Shown piece after piece: positions 58,594-64,000 of a DNA stretch of 64,000 nt. Position numbers and translations under genes: made by a program. The notes under the pieces are model-generated. The model searched no databases. It was given only the letters and a program-made list of their open reading frames with translations, and was not told the origin of the DNA. The stretch comes from Gentiana macrophylla. Taxonomy: Eukaryota; Streptophyta; Magnoliopsida; Gentianales; Gentianaceae. How positions within the stretch are numbered: the first letter of the stretch is position 1; every line of letters begins with the position of its first letter. The DNA lies in the NCBI GenBank assembly GCA_026214975.1, contig JAOBSW010000968.1, positions 1-64,000 on the forward strand. The letters are read 5' to 3'.

Positions 58594-58986
58594 GTGTTGG
58601 GGCTGATGCATATGGATCTATTTGGACCAATAACTCCAACAAGTGTAACAGGAAAGAAATACACCTTAGTGGTTGTGGATGATTATTCAAGGTACACTTG
58701 GGTGATATTTATGAACAAGAAAAGTGAAACACTCAAAAGCATGCCTAATCTTCTAAAGAGAATACAAAATGAGAAAAGTCTGACAGTAGTAAAAATAAGA
58801 TCAGATCAGGGTACAGAATTTCTCAACAAAGTGATAAGAGAATATTGTGAACAGAATGGTGTACTACATCAACTTGCTGCTGCTGGTACACCTCAGCAAA
58901 ATGGGGTTGTTGAAAGAAGAAACAGGACTTTGAAGGAAGCAGGAAGGACAATGATTTGTGAAGCATTGCTACCTGAAAGATATTGA
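58594..58986 (+). pseudogene. Copia integrase core
   Basis: A 130-codon block: HMDLFGPITPTSVTGKKY (first catalytic Asp), VVVDDYSRYTWV, IRSDQGTEF (second Asp) and QNGVVERRNRTL (Glu). All three residues of the D,D35E triad are present. It ends at a TGA at 58984-58986; the downstream integrase part is readable in other frames, e.g. 59187-59420. Confidence 0.88.
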
Positions 58987-59186
58987 AATTTCAAGCGATT
59001 AATACGACATGTTATACACAAAATAGAACTTCAGTGAACAAGAAGCTGCTGAAGACACCTTATGAGATTTGGAATGGAAGGAAACCAAATATATCCTATT
59101 TCCATCCATTTGGAAGCAAGTGTTTTATTCTAAATCACAAGGTTCATTTGAAGACATTCTAACCAAAGTCAGATGAAGGAATTTTC

Positions 59187-59420
59187 TTGGGATATTCTTC
59201 AGTCAGCAAGGCATTCAGAGTACTGAACAAGAGGTCACTGAAACATGAAGAAACAATCCATGTTGTGTTTGATGAACCTAAGTTCACTGGTATGGAAGAT
59301 GAAGATTGTGAACCTGTTGAGAATCAACAAGTCACTGATCAAGATTGTGTTGAAGTTTTGGAAAGATTCAATGACTTAAAAGTTTCTGATAATGCTCTCT
59401 GTGAACACCCCGCATGGTGA
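59187..59420 (+). pseudogene. Integrase C-terminal / linker segment
   Basis: A 77-codon block with GYSSVSKAFRVLNKRSLKHEE, the typical Copia integrase C-terminal GYS.K.YRV motif, followed by an acidic linker leading to RT. Confidence 0.75.
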
Positions 59421-59620
59421 TATTGCGATGCAACAATCGAAGCAATTCAAGGATCCGTGAACCCTCTGCTGTTGTTGAAGAAGCTACTGAGACCTCACCA
59501 AGATGAGGTTCCGAGATAATCAAACTAACCGAGAATCCACAATGGTTAAGGAATCATCCTGCTGAACAAGTTATTGGCAATGTACAGCAAGATGTAAGGA
59601 CTAGAAGTCAACTGGAAGCT

Positions 59621-60491
59621 ATGTTTACTTGTTTTCTATCTCAAATGGAACCAAAAGTTGTTGAAGAAGCAATTTCAGATCCAGATTGGATAATTGCTAT
59701 GCAAGAAGAGTTAAATGAATTTGAAAGAAATCAAGTTTGGACACTAGTTGAAAGGCCAATTTATGCAAATATCATTGGCACTAAGTGGGTATACAGAAAT
59801 AAACTTGATGAATCTGGTACCATTGTGAGGAATAAGGCCAGACTAGTTGCAAAAGGCTATTCTCAAGCAGAAGGAATAGATTTTGATGAAACTTATGCAC
59901 TGTTGCAAGATTGGAAGCTATCGATTATTCTTGGCACATCTTTGCATATAAGAACTTCAAGGTATATCAAATGGATGTCAAAAGTGCATTTTTGAATGGC
60001 ATTCTAGAGGAGGAAGTGTATGTACAAAGAACCTCCTGGATTTGAAGTTAAAGATCAAGAATATAAAGTGTATAGACTCAACAAAGCACTTTATGGATTG
60101 AAACAGAGCACCAAGAGCTTGGTATGAAACTTTATCTCAATTCTTGGTGGACAATGGTTTTACAAAAAGCACCATTGATAAAACTCTTTCGTAATCAATG
60201 AGAAGGAAAGCACCTACTTTGCATGATTTATGTTGATGACATAATCTTTGGCTCTGAAAATGAAGTGTTATGTGAAAAGTTTGCAAATCTAATGAAGAGC
60301 AAATTCCAAATGAGTATGATGGGAGAAATGAACTACTTTTTGGGATTGCAAGTTAAACAGATGAAAGATGGAATCTTCATTCATCAAACCAAGTATACAA
60401 AGGAGTTGCTGAAGAAGTTTGGTATGGAAAACAACACCAAGATATCAACTTCAATGAGCACAAATATCAGATTGGATGAAGATAAAGAATG
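59621..60491 (+). pseudogene. Copia reverse transcriptase, frame-broken
   Basis: 59621-59995 has WIIAMQEELNEFERNQVW, GTKWVYRNKLDE and NKARLVAKGYSQ. After shifts near 59890 and 60010-60190 it resumes at 60223 with the catalytic YVDD (60229-60240), MGEMNYFLGLQV and the thumb region. TGA at 60490-60492 separates it from RNase H. Confidence 0.85.
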
Positions 60492-60522
60492 AAAAGATGT
60501 TGATCAGACATTATACAGAAGG

Positions 60523-61173
60523 ATGATAGGCAGTCTGCTGTATCTCACTGCCAGCAGACCTGATATATCCTTTGATGTAGGTGTTTGTGCAAGATTTCAA
60601 TCTAAACCTAAAGAAAGTCATTTAGGTGCAGTCAAGAGAGTTCTCAAGTACCTAAAGGAGACTTTGGGAGTAGGGATATGGTATTCCAAGGATGGAAGCT
60701 TCAAAGTTATATCCTACTCAGATTCTGATTATGCTGGATGCAAAATTGATAGAAAAAGCACTACAGGAACCTGTCAGTTGATGGGAAGTAGACTAGTCTC
60801 CTGGTTCAGCAAGAAACAGAATTCAATATCAACTTCCACTGCTGAAGCTGAATACATTGCTGCTGGAAGTTGTTGTGCACAAGTACTATGGTTAAGACAA
60901 CAATTAAGGGATTATGGGATTGAGGAAAAAGAAATTCCAATTATGTGTGACAACACAAATGCAATTACAATCACTGAAAATCCTGTTTTGCACTCAAGAA
61001 CCAAACATATTGATGTGAGACATCATTTTATAAGAGATCATGTTGAGAAGAAAGATGTGGTGGTTCTATATATCCCTACTGAAAATCAACTTGTTGATAT
61101 TTTCACTAAACCACTTGATAGTGAAAGGTTTGCCAAACTAAGGACTGAACTTGGAATTATAAAAGTTGACTGA
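60523..61173 (+). pseudogene. Copia RNase H domain
   Basis: A 216-codon open block: GSLLYLTASRPDI, YSDSDYAGCKIDRKST (catalytic Asp), STAEAEYIAA (Glu), CDNTNAI (Asp), HSRTKHIDVRHHFIRD and FTKPLD near the end. The active-site residues are present and it ends at a natural stop (TGA, 61171-61173). Confidence 0.88.
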
Positions 61174-61828
61174 TAATCAGCAATGTACTGGAATTCACCA
61201 AGGGGATTAGTCTTTGCTATGTTGGGTGAGCTCATTTAGCAGATTAGTCATTGGTATCAACAATTCCATGTACTTATGTTTGGACAATTGAGCAAATAAG
61301 GTTGCCAAGGGATTGGTCTTTGTCATGATGGGTGAGCTCACTTGATGATCGATCATTGGTATTAAACTTCATCTTGTATTATCAATTGATCAAAACAAGA
61401 AGAAATCAAGGATCAGCAGAGTCACATTGTCGACTCTTTGAAGCACATTTATCGCCAGATGCCGAGCCAACCTCTTGAGGACAACCCTGTTGAATGGAAC
61501 GTTACATAGTCAAACTTTATTAAAGTCAAAGAGCAATTGGCGGGATATTTATTCTATCCATTATTACCCTAGTTAACACGATCTAACGGTTACAAAACGT
61601 TATGAAGGAGTTTTGGAACACGTGTCAAGATAGGATTCACTCAGATTAATCGTGGTTAACATCAATGTACGCAATACCTTTGTGATTACAACTACCCATT
61701 TGTCTATATATCTGACCACATATCTTGAAGATACTCTCTACTCGCAAAATCTGCTTTATCTCTGCAAATTTACACTGTGTGAACACAGATTTACTATCTA
61801 TCTTCTTCATCTTATTTTTCTCATAACA
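61174..61828 (+). other. Spacer between pol and the post-pol frame
   Basis: Non-coding. A ~85-base unit containing ccaaggga.t.gtctttg and gggtgagctca is present twice (about 61197-61253 and 61297-61355). A TATA-like word (ctatatatctg, 61705-61715) lies 115 bases upstream of the next ATG. Confidence 0.5.
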
Positions 61829-63672
61829 ATGGCGGAAAAGGTTGATGTTCAGATTGAATCAAGCCAAAGTGTTAGAGGTTTTGTTGTTGATGCTAACCAG
61901 CATGAACTAGCAATCAACATTGGGTGAAGAATAAGAAGGTATCTTTGGTCGGAGAATGTCTTTGAAAATAAGACTGGAAACAATTTCATATACAAATGTT
62001 GTCAGTTTTTGGAGGAACATTGTACTACAAGAAGGTACAGAGGCATTCAAAACCACTGTGAATGCCCAGGAGATTAAGATTTCCCCAAGTCTACTGAGGG
62101 AAGTTTTTGGTTTTGAAGAATTAGTTGATGGTCCAGTAAATCCTGAAGCAATAGGATTGTCCAAGATGGCTTTTGTTGATCAATTCAAAACAAATGAAGC
62201 CATCAAATCTATTCCGGGGATCAATTGCAGACACATTGGGAATGAGTACAGTCTACTGAGCAAACTCATTGCAAAGAACATACTTGGATTGGTTGGAAGT
62301 ATGGATATTCTATCAGGACCCAAGATAGAACTGATGATGATTATATGCAGGAGTTTGAGATTCGATTGGGCTGGATATTTCATTCACTACATGAAGAAAG
62401 TAGCCAAGGAGGAAAAGGAAGGAAAAAGGAAATCAAAGGCCTTACCCTTAGGTTTAATGGTTCAGACCCTGCTGAATCATTTGGAAATTCCTGATATAGC
62501 AGCTGAGAAGATAAACCAATCTAGATACAAGAAAGAGATTGATCAAGCTATTCTGGTCTTGATGATGATGATGAAGGTGTTACTGAGGCTGTTGATAATG
62601 ATAGTGATGGAGATGATGGTGATGCTGGTGGTGAGCAGGTCAAGCAAACTGTGAAGAAATCATCAAACCCTCTTGCACCAAAGAAAACTAATGAGAAAAG
62701 AAAAGGCTTTGAGATACAAGGAAGATAACAGAGGTATTAAAACCTAAAAGAACAAGGAAGCAAACAGCCTGCATTTCTTGAGTCTCATTGAGGTCCAGTG
62801 AAGTTGAGATTACCGACCTCTTTGTGGGCGCAAGAAAAGCTGTTGTTGAAATCTTGAGGAACAATAGAAAGAAACCAGAGAGAAAAGGAAGTCATCAGAA
62901 TGAAGTTGAAGATGAGCCACTTTCCAAGAGGATGAAAGAGATTGTTCATAAAAAGAAACATGGAAAGGGAAACAATTGAAAATCTTAGAGGCTCAAAGGG
63001 CACAAGAAGAAGAAGAAGAAACGGTAGAAGAAAAAGTAGAAGTAGTAGGAGAGGCTGTTGATGCTGAACCAATAACTATTATCAAGCCTACTGTAAGTGA
63101 ACAGGTTGTTGTTGAGCAATCTGTGGAAGAATCTGACGATCTGGCCGCACTGCAGAGCTCTTTGTAGAATCTGTTACATCTACTGGAGAGGCACAAGTTG
63201 TTATTGAGCAACTTGTGGAAGAACCACAACAAATCACAGTACTTATCCCTGCTGTGGAAGTTGAAGAACTGGTTGAAGACCCTGCAAATGTTGCAAGAAG
63301 TCAGGGGGAAGAGCAGCCTGCTGCTGACCCTACTGATGAGCATGTAAGTCAGGAGGAACCAAGTGTTGTACAGATGGAAGTAGTAGGTACAAATATACAA
63401 CCTCAGCAACCTACTAACTTTGAAGCATCTGTTGAAGAGACAATGAATCTACTTGTGGGAACTTTTGGAGGTCAGCAAACTACTGAACCTGCCACTAGAA
63501 AGCCATCTATGCCATATGAGAAGGCATCTAAGAAGGACAAAGTAGATCCTAACTTCAAAAAGGTGCAAAACTACTTTCAGTGGAAGTTTGGATTCTACAA
63601 GAAACAGAAACCAGCTACTGATCCAATGAGTGGATTTGAAGAATGGGCATTTGATCAATTTGGGTGTGGATG
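61829..63672 (+). pseudogene. Post-pol frame of the SIRE-type element, function unknown
   Basis: The ATG at 61829 opens a short frame (to about 61926), then after a shift 61956-62654 gives 232 codons: FWRNIVLQEGTEAF, EIKISPSLLREVFGFEELV, HIGNEYSLLSKLIAKNILG, and LMMIICRSLRFDWAGYFIHYM. This resembles the plant-transposon-associated domain found in many host retroelements, not a classical envelope: no signal peptide or clear membrane anchor is visible. Broken Glu/Val-rich, low-complexity frames follow (62788-62979, 62976-63167, 63215-63673) and probably form its acidic tail. SIRE elements are known for an 'env-like' frame here; the role is unproven. Confidence 0.55.
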
Positions 63673-63673
63673 A

Positions 63674-64000
63674 CTGTTGGATTTGATAGACACAAGCATG
63701 CTGCAATCTAGGCTGATGGATCTTTTGGATGAAGGAAAGAACAGTGGAGCAATTATGTTCGAGAGATCCAAAGTACACACTGACATGGTGATTCATCGAT
63801 TACGATGATGATTCCCCCATGTTCCTGGGGAGACCCCAGTGGAGTGGCTAGAGAAACATCAATTGAAGCCACTGGTCAAGGAGCCACTGATGGCATAGAA
63901 GCTGAACCCACTGAGACTGGTAAGTCTGCTGAGGGCCAGCAGACTGGAGAGATGGATGATGATCTGCAGGATCTCACCATGGATGATCTGGAGGCACAGA
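63674..64000 (+). other. Continuation of the SIRE-type post-pol region
   Basis: Fragmented frames rich in Glu, Asp, Thr and Gly (e.g. about 63800-64000) continue the acidic tail. No LTR or polypurine tract is reached. Confidence 0.5.

Larger units (their letters stand above)
55082..64000 (+). mobile_element. SIRE/Maximus-type Ty1/copia retrotransposon, 3' end beyond window
   Basis: 1.7-kb 5' LTR (55082-56790), primer site (56793-56805), damaged gag, protease, integrase, RT, RNase H in Copia order, then an extra frame after pol. Long LTRs and a post-pol frame are the marks of the SIRE (Maximus) lineage. The polymerase frames are readable in long blocks but have in-frame stops and one-base shifts. 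The 3' LTR was not reached. Confidence 0.88.

Overview
This is nuclear DNA from a flowering plant, most likely a eudicot. It is AT-rich, its genes are split by long introns with canonical GT..AG borders, and plant-type LTR retrotransposons, hAT-like elements, a Stowaway-like MITE, a Helitron end and an integrated caulimovirid pararetrovirus fill most of the window. The species cannot be named from the sequence. No rRNA, tRNA or CRISPR array was found.

Layout. 1-5593: low-complexity DNA, a possible small split transcript, and a convincing Helitron 3' end (hairpin plus CTAG) at 5559-5593. 7919-15575 (+): a six-exon N-acetyltransferase 9-like (GNAT) gene with one frame break; its 4.9 kb last intron holds a decayed Ty3/gypsy-type LTR element and a truncated Ty1/copia element, both opposite in direction to the gene. 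15576-23375: intergenic DNA with AT microsatellites, a probable 870-bp element with 8-bp target duplications and a possible solo LTR. 23376-32204 (-): a nine-exon plastid-type alpha/beta hydrolase gene (UCP031088 family) whose second intron holds a 4-kb Copia element; all splice sites are good, but seven one-base frame breaks interrupt the coding sequence. 32490-37005: two abutting hAT-like elements that used the same 8-bp target. The larger one (4.0 kb) carries the three 3' exons of a calmodulin-binding IQD gene and a nested MITE.

37581-41077: a 3.5-kb non-autonomous LTR element with two nearly identical 840-bp LTRs and only a gag-like reading frame. 41078-42737: a truncated LTR of the SIRE-type Copia element that begins at 55082, in the opposite direction. 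42785-49400: two copies of another long LTR in inverted orientation around 3.6 kb of decayed sequence. 49926-55081: an endogenous caulimovirid with movement-protein, transmission-factor-like, virion-associated-like and coat-protein frames; part of it is duplicated as a 1.1-kb inverted repeat around the coat-protein core. 55082-64000: the 5' LTR, primer site, damaged gag, pol and a post-pol frame of a SIRE/Maximus-type Copia element that runs off the window.

Only two loci look like host genes at their own positions: the acetyltransferase and the hydrolase. They are unrelated in function. Everything else reads as layered insertion and decay.
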